Assembly (NCBI GenBank): GCA_023400405.1
Contig: JAEXFD010000027.1
Coordinates: forward strand, 62,001-126,000
DNA length: 64,000 nt
Direction: 5' to 3'
Source: Pseudomonadota bacterium
Lineage (GTDB): Bacteria > Pseudomonadota > Alphaproteobacteria > Sphingomonadales > Sphingomonadaceae
The position numbers and the translations under genes were made by a program. Shown one piece after another: positions 7,671-16,894 of the stretch. Every line of letters starts with the position of its first letter. The first letter of the stretch is position 1. The notes beneath the pieces were generated by a model. It was not told where the DNA came from. It saw only the letters and a list, made by a program, of their open reading frames with translations, and searched no databases.

Positions 7671-8966
7671 TCAGCTTTTCACCGCGGCGAGCATCGCATC
7701 GACCGAAGTGAACTTTTCGCGCGGGCTGCCGGTGCGCGCGGCGGCGACTTCGGCAGTGTCGATCCGCTGCCAATCGCGGAAGGTGACCGCCTCGACGCCG
7801 CGCTCCGCCAGCAGCGCGTCGAGCGCCGGGCGGCCAGGCTTGCCGGTGCCGTCGCCGATGTCTGCCGCGATCTTCTCGGCGATGGCGAAGCCGTCCGGCC
7901 GGTTGGTGCCGATCGTCCCCGTCGGGCCGCGGCGGGCCCAGCCGACGGCATAAAGGCCGGGCAGCACGCGGCCGTCCTCATTGGCGAAGCGGCCGGCGCG
8001 ATCGTCATAGGGCACGCCCTCGATCGGCGGGGTCCGGTAGCCGATGCAACTCACCACCAGGCTGGCCGGGATCGCATAGACTTCGCCGGTGCCGACGGCA
8101 TCGCCGGTAGGATCGAGCCGGGTGCGCTCGACCAGCACGCGCTCGACCTTGCCTTCGCCTTCGATCGCGACCGGCTTGGCGAAGAAATCGAAGACGATGC
8201 GGGTCGGCTTATCGGCCGGAAGCGTCGCGAAACGCCGCAGGTGCTGGATCGACTTGCGTTGGCCGGGATCGAGCACGGCATCGTCCGCCTCGGGCGGCAG
8301 GTCGGCCGAATCGATCACCGGGGCGGCGCGAGCGAGTTCGGAAAGCTCGCCGAGTTCCTTGGGGGTCATCGCGATCTGGTGCGGGCCGCGGCGGCCGAGC
8401 AGGGTGATCGTGTCGATATGCGCGGCGCGGAGCGACTCGAGGGCATGGCCGACGATGTCCGAGCCTGCGAATTCGGCCGCGTCCTTGGCGAGGATGCGCG
8501 CGACGTCGAGCGCGACATTGCCGTTGCCGATCACCACCGCCGGCCCGTCGAGCGGCGGGGCGAGCGTGGCGTAATCGGGATGGCCATTATACCATCCGAC
8601 GAACGCCGCCGAGCCGACGACGCCGGGAAGACCGGCGCCCGGAATGTCGAGCCGGCGGTCGTGCGGGGCACCGGTGGCGAGCACGACGGCGTCGTACAGC
8701 CCGCGCAGCTCGTCGATCGACAGGTCCTTGCCGATCGTGATGTTGCCGACGAAGCGGACATTGTCGGTCAGGGCGACGGCCTCGTAGCGGCGCGAGACGC
8801 CCTTGATCGACTGGTGATCGGGGGCAACGCCGGTGCGGATCAGTCCGAACGGCACCGGCAGGCGATCGAGGATGTCGACTCGCACTTCGCCGCCGAACAG
8901 CTTCTGGCACGCCTCGGCGGTGTAATAGCCCGCTGGGCCCGAACCGATCACTGCGATATGGCGCAT
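7671..8966 (-). CDS. Ferredoxin/adrenodoxin reductase-like FAD-NADP oxidoreductase
   Basis: About 431 residues. The FAD-binding motif GSGPAGYYTAE is at the N-terminus, the NADP-binding motif GNGNVALDVAR is near 155, and the second FAD contact GWARRGPTGTIGTNRPDG is near 360. This order is that of FprA/adrenodoxin reductase, which passes electrons from NADPH to a ferredoxin. The start was set at the second Met (MRHIAVIG) because GGGAG lies 8 bases before it; the ATG two codons earlier is too close to that site. It is monocistronic between the tRNA and the divergent pnuC gene. The redox partner is not nearby. Confidence 0.9.
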   Translation of the reverse strand: MRHIAVIGSGPAGYYTAEACQKLFGGEVRVDILDRLPVPFGLIRTGVAPDHQSIKGVSRRYEAVALTDNVRFVGNITIGKDLSIDELRGLYDAVVLATGAPHDRRLDIPGAGLPGVVGSAAFVGWYNGHPDYATLAPPLDGPAVVIGNGNVALDVARILAKDAAEFAGSDIVGHALESLRAAHIDTITLLGRRGPHQIAMTPKELGELSELARAAPVIDSADLPPEADDAVLDPGQRKSIQHLRRFATLPADKPTRIVFDFFAKPVAIEGEGKVERVLVERTRLDPTGDAVGTGEVYAIPASLVVSCIGYRTPPIEGVPYDDRAGRFANEDGRVLPGLYAVGWARRGPTGTIGTNRPDGFAIAEKIAADIGDGTGKPGRPALDALLAERGVEAVTFRDWQRIDTAEVAAARTGSPREKFTSVDAMLAAVKS

Positions 8967-9063
8967 GGGCATCTCTCCCGTCGCTTGGGCACCCAGCCTA
9001 GCGCCCCGGGCGGGGAGGGCAAGCCTCTCGACCGCGGCCTCGCGCTGCTGCTAGGCGAGGCGG

Positions 9064-9618
9064 GTGAGCCCGATCGAGATTGCCGCCGCCCTGCTGGTCC
9101 TCATCAACGTCGCGCTCGTGGTGCGGCGGAGCATGTGGAACTATCCGTTCGCGCTCGTCGCGGTGTCGCTCTACGCCTGGGTTTTCTTCGGCGAGAAGCT
9201 GTACAGCGACGCGCTGCTCCAGCTCTTCTATCTCGCGGTCAATCTCTATGGCTGGTGGAACTGGTCGCGGTCGCGCGCCGAGAGCGGGGAGGTTCAAGTC
9301 GAGAGTCTAAGCGCGGGTGCGCGGTTGGGCTGGGCGCTCGGCTGCGGGCTCGCCATCGCCGGCTGGGGCTATTTCATGCACCGCACCACCGACGCCGCCT
9401 ATCCCTGGTGGGACGGTTCGGTCGCCATGCTGAGCATCGCCGCGCAGATCCTCCAGTCGCAGCGCCGCTGGGAAAGCTGGGTGCTGTGGATCGCGGCGGA
9501 CCTGCTCGCCATCCCGCTGTTCGGCATCAAGGCGCTGTGGCCGACTGCGATCCTCTACGTGCTGCTGCTGGCACTCTCGGCGCGCGGGCTGGTCGACTGG
9601 CTGCGCAAGGCGCGATGA
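9064..9618 (+). CDS. pnuC: PnuC-type nicotinamide riboside transporter
   Basis: 184-residue integral membrane protein with about seven hydrophobic segments and the family motifs WNYPFALVAVSLYAWVFF and LYGWWNWSR. PnuC proteins carry nicotinamide riboside across the inner membrane by facilitated diffusion, and trapping depends on phosphorylation inside the cell. The next gene encodes exactly such a kinase, and its ATG overlaps the pnuC stop (ATGA). The start is GTG. The whole run (pnuC, two kinases, TonB receptor) reads as an NAD-precursor salvage unit. Confidence 0.9.
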   Translation: MSPIEIAAALLVLINVALVVRRSMWNYPFALVAVSLYAWVFFGEKLYSDALLQLFYLAVNLYGWWNWSRSRAESGEVQVESLSAGARLGWALGCGLAIAGWGYFMHRTTDAAYPWWDGSVAMLSIAAQILQSQRRWESWVLWIAADLLAIPLFGIKALWPTAILYVLLLALSARGLVDWLRKAR

Positions 9619-10148
9619 AGCTGCGCACGCTCTGCCTGCACGGGCCGGAGAGTACCGGCAAATCGACGCTCGCGCCCCAGCTCGCTGCGCGGCTGGGCGG
9701 TGAAGTAGTGGGCGAATATGGCCGCGAGTTCGCCGAGGCGCGCGGCACGGATTTCACCATGGCGGATCTGGTCGAGATCGCGCAGACGCACGATTCGCGC
9801 ACCCGCGCGTTGCTGGCTGAGGGGCGCGCGCCGCTGGTGCTCGACACCGATCCGCTGATGACCGCCGTCTGGGCCGACATGCTGTTCGGCCGGCGCGATC
9901 CCTGGTTCGATTCGTGGCAAGGCACGGCCGACTTCTATCTGCTGATGGCTATCGACCTGCCCTGGGTGGCGGACGGCACGCGGATGTTCGGCACGGTGGC
10001 GGCACGTCGGCGCTTCTTCACGCTCAGCCGTGAGGCGCTTGATCGCCGCGGCGTCCGCTGGGCGCTTGTCCAGGGCGCGGGCGACGCCAGGCTCGAAGCG
10101 GCGATGGCCATGCTCCGGCAAGCCGGCTTCATGGTTCCCGGCGCGTAA
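9615..10148 (+). CDS. NadR-type nicotinamide riboside kinase, copy 1
   Basis: 177-residue P-loop kinase with Walker A GPESTGKST, EYGREFAEARG and LDTDPLMTAVWADMLFG, corresponding to the C-terminal kinase domain of NadR without its HTH and adenylyltransferase parts. It phosphorylates nicotinamide riboside to NMN, which keeps the molecule in the cell after PnuC uptake. The start overlaps the pnuC stop by 4 bases. A second, closely similar gene follows 42 bases downstream; by eye about two thirds of residues match. Which copy carries the activity, or whether they differ in substrate, is open. Confidence 0.87.
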   Translation: MKLRTLCLHGPESTGKSTLAPQLAARLGGEVVGEYGREFAEARGTDFTMADLVEIAQTHDSRTRALLAEGRAPLVLDTDPLMTAVWADMLFGRRDPWFDSWQGTADFYLLMAIDLPWVADGTRMFGTVAARRRFFTLSREALDRRGVRWALVQGAGDARLEAAMAMLRQAGFMVPGA

Positions 10149-10190
10149 AGCTTTTGGCCATATCCACGCGCTACACCCGGCGCTGGACCT

Positions 10191-10751
10191 ATGACGATCA
10201 GAACCATCTGCCTCCACGGGCCGGAAAGCACCGGCAAATCCACGCTCGGGCCGCTGCTTGCCGAACGTCTTGGCGGTCAGGTCGTCGAGGAATACGGTCG
10301 TGAATATGCCGAGGCGCGCGGCATCGACTTCACGATGCAGGACCTGCTCGAGATCGCCAAGATCCACGATGCGGGCACGCGGATGCTGCTTGCGGCGGGA
10401 ATCGAGCCGCTGGTCCTCGACACCGATCCGCTGATGACGGCGGTGTGGGCGGACATGCTGTTCGGCGAGCGCGATCCCTGGTTCGATCGCTGGCGGGGTA
10501 CCGCCGATCTCTATCTGCTGTTCGACATCGACTTGCCCTGGGTCGCCGACGGCACGCGCATGTTCGGCACGCCCGACCTACGCCGCCGATTCTTCGAGCT
10601 CAGCCGCGCCGAACTGGACCGGCGCGGCGTGCCCTGGGCAATGGTTTCGGGCCGTGGCGAGGCACGTTACGCCAACGCCCTCGAAGCGATCGAGCGCGCG
10701 CGCGGCGGCGATGTTGCAGGTGCGAACAAAATCCCGCTTCCTGTCATCTGA
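10191..10751 (+). CDS. NadR-type nicotinamide riboside kinase, copy 2
   Basis: 186 residues, a tandem paralogue of the gene before it. It shares GPESTGKST, YGREYAEARGIDFTMQDLLE, LDTDPLMTAVWADMLFGERD and LPWVADGTRMFGT. The two diverge mostly in the C-terminal 30 residues, where this copy has an extra tail ending in IPLPVI. All P-loop and substrate-loop residues seen in copy 1 are kept, so both look active. It is followed by 141 bases and then the TonB receptor. Confidence 0.87.
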   Translation: MTIRTICLHGPESTGKSTLGPLLAERLGGQVVEEYGREYAEARGIDFTMQDLLEIAKIHDAGTRMLLAAGIEPLVLDTDPLMTAVWADMLFGERDPWFDRWRGTADLYLLFDIDLPWVADGTRMFGTPDLRRRFFELSRAELDRRGVPWAMVSGRGEARYANALEAIERARGGDVAGANKIPLPVI

Positions 10752-10892
10752 ACGCCATAATAGGCGCCTAACCGCCCCGCCCGGGGGCAGGCAGTCCTCC
10801 AGAACAATGCCCGTCGGTGTCGAGGTCGGAAGGCTTTCGCGGCAATGCCGCGCGCCGCTTCGGTGCCGGACGGGGAACCACAGGGAAGACCA

Positions 10893-13193
10893 ATGAAGAT
10901 CGCTTCGATCAAGGCCGCGCTGCTGCTCGGCACCGCTTTCGGCTCCGCGCTGCTTTCGGGCACCGCCTTCGCGCAGGACGTTTCGGACACCGACTCCGCC
11001 AACGAAATCGTCGTCACCGCGCAGCGCCGCCCCGAGAACCAGCAGGACGTGCCGGTGTCGGTCGCCGTCATCGGCGGGCAGGACGCGCGCGACTATGCCG
11101 CGAGCGGCGACGACACGCTGCTGACGCTGTCGGGCAAGGTTCCCGGCCTCTATGCCGAGACGACCACCGGCCGCATCTTCCCGCGCTTCTACATCCGCGG
11201 CCTCGGCAATATCGACTTCTATCTCGGCGCCTCGCAGCCGGTATCGATCATCCAGGACGACGTGGTGCTCGAGCATGTCGTGCTCAAGTCGAACCCGGTC
11301 TATGACCTCGACCATGTCGAAGTGCTGCGTGGTCCGCAGGGCTCGCTGTTCGGCCGCAATACCACCGCCGGTATCATCAAGTTCGATACCGTCCGCCCGA
11401 GCCTCGACGCGGTCAGCGCGCGCGGCACCGCCAGCTATGGCAGCTACAACAGTGTCAACGTCGATTTCGGCGTCGGCGGCCCGCTCGGCAAGAATGTCGC
11501 CTACCGCATCTCCGGCCTCTATCAGCACCGCGACGATTACGTCGATAACGCCTATACCGGCACCAGCTTCGACGGTACGCGCGGCGGCAAGGACGTGATG
11601 GGCGGCTTCGACGAGCGCGACCTGCGCGTCCAGCTGCTCGCCAAGCCGAGCGCCGGCTGGACCAGCCTCTTCTCGGCGCATGCCCGCGCCTATCACGGCA
11701 CGTCGACGCTGTTCCTGCGCAATGCGCTGAAAAAGGGCTCGAACGATGTGAGCAACGTCTCGCGGACCACCGTCCGCTATGACGAGGCGGCGAACAACCC
11801 GCAGGATTACGACACCTATGGCGGCTCGTGGAACAACAGCTTCGATCTGGGCGGCGGCATCACGCTGACTTCGATCACGGCCTATGAGACGACGTCCGGC
11901 TATAGCCGCGGCGATACCGATGGCGGGGCGGCGGCCGATTTCGGCGGCGTCGGCTTCGGCGAATCGATGGGCCGGGTGCGCGATCTCGATCAGTGGACCC
12001 AGGAAGTCCGCATCGCCAATGACGGCGCCGGCCGCTTCAAGTGGCAGGTCGGCGGCATGTATTTCGACAGCCGCGACATCACCGAATTCTATCAGCGCCG
12101 CTGGTTCCTGACCGCGCCGTTCGATCCGGCTAACCCGAACAGCAATAATCCCAACAACTGGGTGCGGCTGCACGACGTCAACACCAGCTGGGCGCTGTTC
12201 GGCCAGGCGAGCTACGAGATCGCGCCGCGCCTGACCCTGACCGCCGGCGCCCGCGTGACCGAGGACACCAAGACCACCGATCTGCTCAAGACGGCCGATA
12301 GCGGCACGGGCCAGGTGACCTATGGCGGCCGCCGCCACGTTCGCCTCTCCGACACCCAGCCCAGCTGGGACGTGAGCGCGCTCTACAAGGCGAGCGACGA
12401 CCTCAGCGTCTATGCCCGCGTCGCGCGTGGTTTCCGCGGCCCGACCATCCAGGGCCGTTCGGCGGTGTTCAATTCGGACTTCACCACCGCGAATTCGGAG
12501 ACGATCCTGTCCTGGGAAGCGGGCCTCAAGTCGAGCCTGCTCGACAATCGCGTCCGCTTCAACCTGACCGGCTTCTACTACACGGTCGACGACATCCAGC
12601 TGAACGGCAATGATTCGAACGGCAACGGCGTGTTGTTCAATGCCGACAAGGCCAAGGCCTATGGCGTGGAAGCCGAGCTCGAGCTGCACCCGGTGCGCAA
12701 CTTCGCCGTGTCGCTGGGCGCCAGCTACCTGCACAGCGAAATCCAGGACAAGCGCGTCTATGCGCAGGTCTGCGCGCTCAGCGGCGTGGTCGTCTGCACG
12801 GTCGAGGATCCGACGATCAAGGTCGGCGCCAACACCTTCGCGCAGATCGATGGCAACCCGCTGCCCAACGCGCCCGAGTACAATCTGAATGCGGCGGCGC
12901 GCTACGACATCCCGGTGAGCGACAGCGGCAAGGTCTTCATCTCGACCGACTGGAACCTGCAGGGCTACACCAACTACGTGCTCTACAAGACCAAGGAGTT
13001 CTACTCCAACGGCAACTTCGAGGGCGGCCTGAAGATCGGTTACCAGGGGGGCAACGGCACCTGGGAAATCGCCGCCTTCGCGCGCAACATCACCAATGAG
13101 AAGAACCTCAAGGGCGTGATCGAGAACTATATGGCCGCGGTGGTCAACGACCCGCGCGTCATCGGCATCTCGCTCACGGGCCGGACCAAGTAA
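10893..13193 (+). CDS. TonB-dependent outer-membrane receptor
   Basis: 766 residues. Signal peptide (cleavage near GTAFA-QDV), a plug domain with NEIVVTAQRR, VPVSVAVIGG and HVEVLRGPQGSLFGRNTTAGIIKFDT, then a 22-strand barrel region. The last residues are ISLTGRTK, lacking the usual terminal aromatic. Energised by TonB-ExbBD, it imports a scarce nutrient. Its place behind pnuC and the NadR kinases suggests NAD precursors such as nicotinamide riboside or mononucleotide, by analogy with other PnuC-linked receptors. The start was chosen at MKIASIKAALLLG after GGGAAG; a longer frame upstream lacks a signal peptide. Confidence 0.92.
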   Translation: MKIASIKAALLLGTAFGSALLSGTAFAQDVSDTDSANEIVVTAQRRPENQQDVPVSVAVIGGQDARDYAASGDDTLLTLSGKVPGLYAETTTGRIFPRFYIRGLGNIDFYLGASQPVSIIQDDVVLEHVVLKSNPVYDLDHVEVLRGPQGSLFGRNTTAGIIKFDTVRPSLDAVSARGTASYGSYNSVNVDFGVGGPLGKNVAYRISGLYQHRDDYVDNAYTGTSFDGTRGGKDVMGGFDERDLRVQLLAKPSAGWTSLFSAHARAYHGTSTLFLRNALKKGSNDVSNVSRTTVRYDEAANNPQDYDTYGGSWNNSFDLGGGITLTSITAYETTSGYSRGDTDGGAAADFGGVGFGESMGRVRDLDQWTQEVRIANDGAGRFKWQVGGMYFDSRDITEFYQRRWFLTAPFDPANPNSNNPNNWVRLHDVNTSWALFGQASYEIAPRLTLTAGARVTEDTKTTDLLKTADSGTGQVTYGGRRHVRLSDTQPSWDVSALYKASDDLSVYARVARGFRGPTIQGRSAVFNSDFTTANSETILSWEAGLKSSLLDNRVRFNLTGFYYTVDDIQLNGNDSNGNGVLFNADKAKAYGVEAELELHPVRNFAVSLGASYLHSEIQDKRVYAQVCALSGVVVCTVEDPTIKVGANTFAQIDGNPLPNAPEYNLNAAARYDIPVSDSGKVFISTDWNLQGYTNYVLYKTKEFYSNGNFEGGLKIGYQGGNGTWEIAAFARNITNEKNLKGVIENYMAAVVNDPRVIGISLTGRTK

Positions 13194-13201
13194 GCCCGGC
13201 T

Positions 13202-13966
13202 TTAGTTGACGATCGATCGGAGCTCGGCGGCGCGCGGCGTCGCCGGGCCCTTTTCGTTTGCGCGCGCCGCGAAGGCGAGCGCGTCCGGCGTGGCGGCGCC
13301 GCTGCCGGTATTGTCGAAGATCACCCAGGCTTCGCCTGCGGCGGCTGTCGCCCGCGCTGCCCATTGATCGAGCGCCTCGGGCGGATAGAACGACCAATAG
13401 GGCTTGGGGCTGCCATGGAGCCGGAAATAGGCCAAGCCGTCCCAGCCGCCAGGCTCCGCCGCTTCGGGCACCGGCGCGGGATCGGCGGCGACGCGTGCGA
13501 CGCGGTGGCGGGCGAGCAGGTCATTGGCTTCCGCGCCGAACCAGCCGGCGTTGCGCGGCTCGCAGGCGAGCTGGCCGCCGACGATCGCGCGCAACGCCGC
13601 GAAGAAGCGCTCCGCGACCGCCGCATCGAAGGCGAAGCGCGGCGGAAGCTGAACGAGCACCGGCCCGCGTTTCTCGCCCAACCCGTCGACCTGCTCGGCG
13701 AACTCGGCCAGCGATCCTTCGCAATCGGCCAGCGCGGCTTCGTGGGTGATTGCCTTGGGCAGCTTCACGGCGAAGCGGAAATCGGGCGGCACGCTCGCCG
13801 CCCAGCGCTCATAGGTGGCGCGGCGGTGCGCGCGGTAGAAGCTCGTGTTGATCTCGGTCGCAGGGAAGCGAGCGGCGTAGCGCGCGAGGTTGCTTTCGCC
13901 CTCGGGGAAGGAATCGCGGACAGCGTGCGGGAGCGCCCAGGCGGCAGTGCCGTTGCGAAGCGTCAT
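13202..13966 (-). CDS. DUF72 family protein (YecE-like)
   Basis: 254 residues with a TIM-barrel fold typical of DUF72: ARFPATEINTSFYRAHRRAT, FRFAVKLPKAITHE, PVLVQLPPRFAFD, FRLHGSPKPYWSFY and WVIFDNTGSGAATPDAL. The biochemical role of the family is not established, although relatives are often near redox or Fe-S genes. It ends 8 bases after the convergent TonB receptor gene and diverges from lepA. Confidence 0.88.
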   Translation of the reverse strand: MTLRNGTAAWALPHAVRDSFPEGESNLARYAARFPATEINTSFYRAHRRATYERWAASVPPDFRFAVKLPKAITHEAALADCEGSLAEFAEQVDGLGEKRGPVLVQLPPRFAFDAAVAERFFAALRAIVGGQLACEPRNAGWFGAEANDLLARHRVARVAADPAPVPEAAEPGGWDGLAYFRLHGSPKPYWSFYPPEALDQWAARATAAAGEAWVIFDNTGSGAATPDALAFAARANEKGPATPRAAELRSIVN

Positions 13967-14034
13967 TCGGGCGCAATCCGCGACCGGCGCGGGGGGTTCC
14001 GGCGCCGCCTCGCTCCTGCTAACGCCGCGCGATC

Positions 14035-15828
14035 ATGGCGACCGAACTTTCCAAGATCCGCAACTTCTCGATCATCGCGCATATCGACCATGGCAAGTCG
14101 ACCCTGGCCGACCGGCTGATCCAGCGCACCGGGGGCCTGTCCGACCGCGAGATGTCGGCGCAAGTCCTTGATAACATGGATATCGAGAAGGAGCGGGGGA
14201 TCACCATCAAGGCGCAGACCGTGCGCCTGGAATGGAAGGGCCACGTCCTCAACCTGATGGACACGCCGGGGCATGTCGACTTTGCCTATGAAGTCAGCCG
14301 CAGCCTGGCCGCGTGCGAAGGCGCGCTCCTCGTCGTCGATGCGGCGCAGGGCGTCGAGGCGCAGACGCTCGCCAATGTCTATCAGTCGATCGAGCATGAT
14401 CATGAGATCATCCCGGTGATCAACAAGATCGACCTGCCCAGCGCCGAGCCGGAAAAGGTCAAGAACGAGATCGAGGAGATCATCGGCATCGACGCGTCGA
14501 ACGCCGTCCTCGCCAGCGCCAAGTCGGGCATTGGCATCGACGAGATCCTCGACGCCGTGGTCGAGCGCATCCCCGCGCCCAAGGGCGATACCAATGCGCC
14601 CTTGAAGGCGATGCTGGTCGATAGTTGGTACGACCCCTATCTCGGCGTCGTCATCCTCGTCCGCGTGATCGACGGCACGATCCGCAAGGGCCAGCAGATC
14701 AAGTTCATGGCCGCCGGCACCACCCACCTGATCGACCGCGTCGGCGCCTTCACGCCCAAGATCGAGCAGCTGCCCGACCTCGGCCCCGGCGAGATCGGCT
14801 TCATCACCGCGCAGATCAAGGAAGTCGCCCAGGCACGCGTCGGCGACACGCTCACCGACGCCAAGAAGCCCGCCGCCGAGCCGCTGCCGGGCTTCAAGGA
14901 AGTCCAGCCGGTCGTCTTCTGCGGCCTGTTCCCGGTCGATGCCAACGACTTCGAGAAGCTGCGCGAAAGCATCTCCAAGCTGCGCCTCAACGACGCCAGC
15001 TTCTCGTTCGAGATGGAAACCTCGGCCGCGCTCGGCTTCGGCTTCCGCTGCGGCTTCCTCGGCCTGCTCCACCTGGAGATCATCCAGGAGCGGCTGATGC
15101 GCGAATATGATCTCGACCTGATCACCACCGCCCCCTCGGTGGTCTACCAGATCGAGCTGACCCATGGTGGCGGACATATCGAGCTGCACAATCCCGCCGA
15201 CATGCCCGAGCCGAACAAGATCGAGAGCATCTCAGAGCCGTGGATCCAGGCCGTAATCTATGTCCCCGACGAATATCTCGGCTCGGTGCTCAAGCTGTGC
15301 CAGGACCGGCGCGGCATCCAGAAGAACCTGACCTATGTCGGCGGCCGCGCGCAGGCGACCTACGAGCTGCCGCTCAACGAAGTCGTGTTCGATTTCTATG
15401 ACCGGCTCAAGTCGCTCTCCAAGGGCTATGCCAGCTTCGACTATGAGCAGATCGGCTATCGCGAGGGCGACCTGGTCAAGATGGGTATCCTGGTCAATGA
15501 GGAGCCCGTCGACGCGCTCAGCATGATCGTCCACCGCTCGACCGCCGAGGTCCGCGGCCGCGGCATGGTCGAGCGGCTCAAGGAGCTGATCCCGAGGCAC
15601 TTGTTCAAGATCCCGATCCAGGCAGCAATCGGCGGCAAGGTGATCGCGCGCGAAACGATCAGCGCGATGCGCAAGGACGTGACCGCCAAATGCTATGGCG
15701 GCGACGCCACGCGCAAGCGCAAACTGCTGGAAAAGCAGAAGAAGGGCAAGGCGAAGATGCGGGAATATGGCTCGGTCAGCATCCCGCAGGAAGCGTTCAT
15801 CGCGGCGCTGCGGATGGGCGAGGAATAG
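14035..15828 (+). CDS. lepA: Elongation factor 4 (LepA), back-translocating GTPase
   Basis: 597 residues, the normal length. G-domain motifs: AHIDHGKSTL (G1), RGITIKAQ (G2), DTPGHVDF (G3), NKIDLPSA (G4). EF-G-like domains II, III and V follow, and the LepA-specific C-terminal domain contains KCYGGDATRKRKLLEKQKKGKAKMRE (read in parts) and ends with the usual SIPQEAFIAAL. It binds ribosomes and affects translocation and initiation under stress. No strong Shine-Dalgarno sequence precedes the ATG. It is a single gene between DUF72 (divergent) and the Gly-rich protein (convergent). Confidence 0.97.
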   Translation: MATELSKIRNFSIIAHIDHGKSTLADRLIQRTGGLSDREMSAQVLDNMDIEKERGITIKAQTVRLEWKGHVLNLMDTPGHVDFAYEVSRSLAACEGALLVVDAAQGVEAQTLANVYQSIEHDHEIIPVINKIDLPSAEPEKVKNEIEEIIGIDASNAVLASAKSGIGIDEILDAVVERIPAPKGDTNAPLKAMLVDSWYDPYLGVVILVRVIDGTIRKGQQIKFMAAGTTHLIDRVGAFTPKIEQLPDLGPGEIGFITAQIKEVAQARVGDTLTDAKKPAAEPLPGFKEVQPVVFCGLFPVDANDFEKLRESISKLRLNDASFSFEMETSAALGFGFRCGFLGLLHLEIIQERLMREYDLDLITTAPSVVYQIELTHGGGHIELHNPADMPEPNKIESISEPWIQAVIYVPDEYLGSVLKLCQDRRGIQKNLTYVGGRAQATYELPLNEVVFDFYDRLKSLSKGYASFDYEQIGYREGDLVKMGILVNEEPVDALSMIVHRSTAEVRGRGMVERLKELIPRHLFKIPIQAAIGGKVIARETISAMRKDVTAKCYGGDATRKRKLLEKQKKGKAKMREYGSVSIPQEAFIAALRMGEE

Positions 15829-15939
15829 GCTCCCGCGGTTCTGCACGGCCGGAAAAAGTCGGGGCGCCGGGCCGGGGGGGCGGCGCGCGCCTGGCGGGTT
15901 TTCGCGGTCCGGTGCTGTCCGTCGGACCGCGGCAGCCCG

Positions 15940-16818
15940 TTAGTTCGCGGCCTTCTTCACGTCGCCCTTGGCCATCGCCGAGACCAGGGCATTGCCGGAG
16001 CCGCTGAAATTGGCGGCGGGCAGCGTCGCGGTCTTGTCGCCGACCTTGACGAGCACCTGCTGAACGGCGCCGCGACCGGTGGTGCGGACCTGCTGGACCG
16101 TGCCGATCAGCTTGCCGCGCAGATCGCGCACCGGCATGCCGAGCGAAACCGGGAAGCTGCCGCTGCCGCTGCCACTGCCATTGGCCGCGGCCGAACCGGC
16201 CAGGGCGAGCGTGCCGTTGCCGAGCGACGCCGCGCCGTTCGCCGCACCGGAGGCGGCGCCGGCCACGTCCGGAGTCGCCGGCAAGGCATTGCGGGCGCGG
16301 GAGACGGTGTTGCCGGCCGTGTCCCGGGTGCGCCCGGCAATGGCGCCGGCCCGGTCACGAAGCGTCGAGGCAGTGTCGCGGGTGCGACCGACCGCGTCTC
16401 CCGCGGCGCCGCGCACCGCATCGGTGCCGATCAGCTGGGCATCGGCGCTGCCGCTGGCCCGGCCGGAGGTCGAACCGCTGCCGCCGATGGTCCGATCGCC
16501 GATGCGGGCGGTGTCGCTCACCGTGCCATCGATCGCGCTGTCGTTCGAGACGCGGGCGTGGCCGCGCCGCGTGTCGACGCTCCGTTCGGTCCGGCTCGAT
16601 CCCCGGACGCTGCCGAGCGTCTCGTTCGAGCTGGGCAGACGGCGCATCGAGCCGTCGACCGTGCTGCCGAGCGAACCCATGCCTGAGCCGCCCAGGCCGC
16701 CGATGCTGCCACCAAGATTGCCGCCCAGGCCGCCGCCACCGCCGAGAAGCTGCGCCGAGGCGGGCGAAGCCGCAAGCGCGAGGGCGAAGAAGGCGCTGGT
16801 GCCAAGAAGCTTGATCAT
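15940..16818 (-). CDS. Gly/Ser-rich secreted protein with PRC-barrel-like end
   Basis: About 292 residues. After a signal peptide (MIKLLGTSAFFALALAAS) comes a glycine run (LLGGGGGLGGNLGGSIGGLGG), then a long low-complexity region rich in Gly, Ser, Ala, Arg and Thr with recurrent GRTRDTA units. The C-terminal 80 residues (VSLGMPVRDLRGKLIGTVQQV, then VLVKVGDKTATLPAANF) resemble a PRC-barrel fold. The start was set at the second Met because GGGAG lies 7 bases before it. It probably acts in the envelope, but its function is unknown. Confidence 0.75.
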   Translation of the reverse strand: MIKLLGTSAFFALALAASPASAQLLGGGGGLGGNLGGSIGGLGGSGMGSLGSTVDGSMRRLPSSNETLGSVRGSSRTERSVDTRRGHARVSNDSAIDGTVSDTARIGDRTIGGSGSTSGRASGSADAQLIGTDAVRGAAGDAVGRTRDTASTLRDRAGAIAGRTRDTAGNTVSRARNALPATPDVAGAASGAANGAASLGNGTLALAGSAAANGSGSGSGSFPVSLGMPVRDLRGKLIGTVQQVRTTGRGAVQQVLVKVGDKTATLPAANFSGSGNALVSAMAKGDVKKAAN

Positions 16819-16894
16819 TTCCATTCTCCCTAAAAGATGGTTCCGACATCAGGAGAACGGTGGGGAAATCGCGTTTAATCCCGGCGGCCGAAAA

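Noticed and set aside
9615..10751. The two NadR-type genes as one gene split by a frameshift
   Set aside because: Each has its own start, Walker A and full-length domain; they are a tandem duplication.
10578..13397. A 939-codon antisense frame under the TonB receptor
   Set aside because: No recognisable domain; the receptor on the other strand has a signal peptide and plug motifs.
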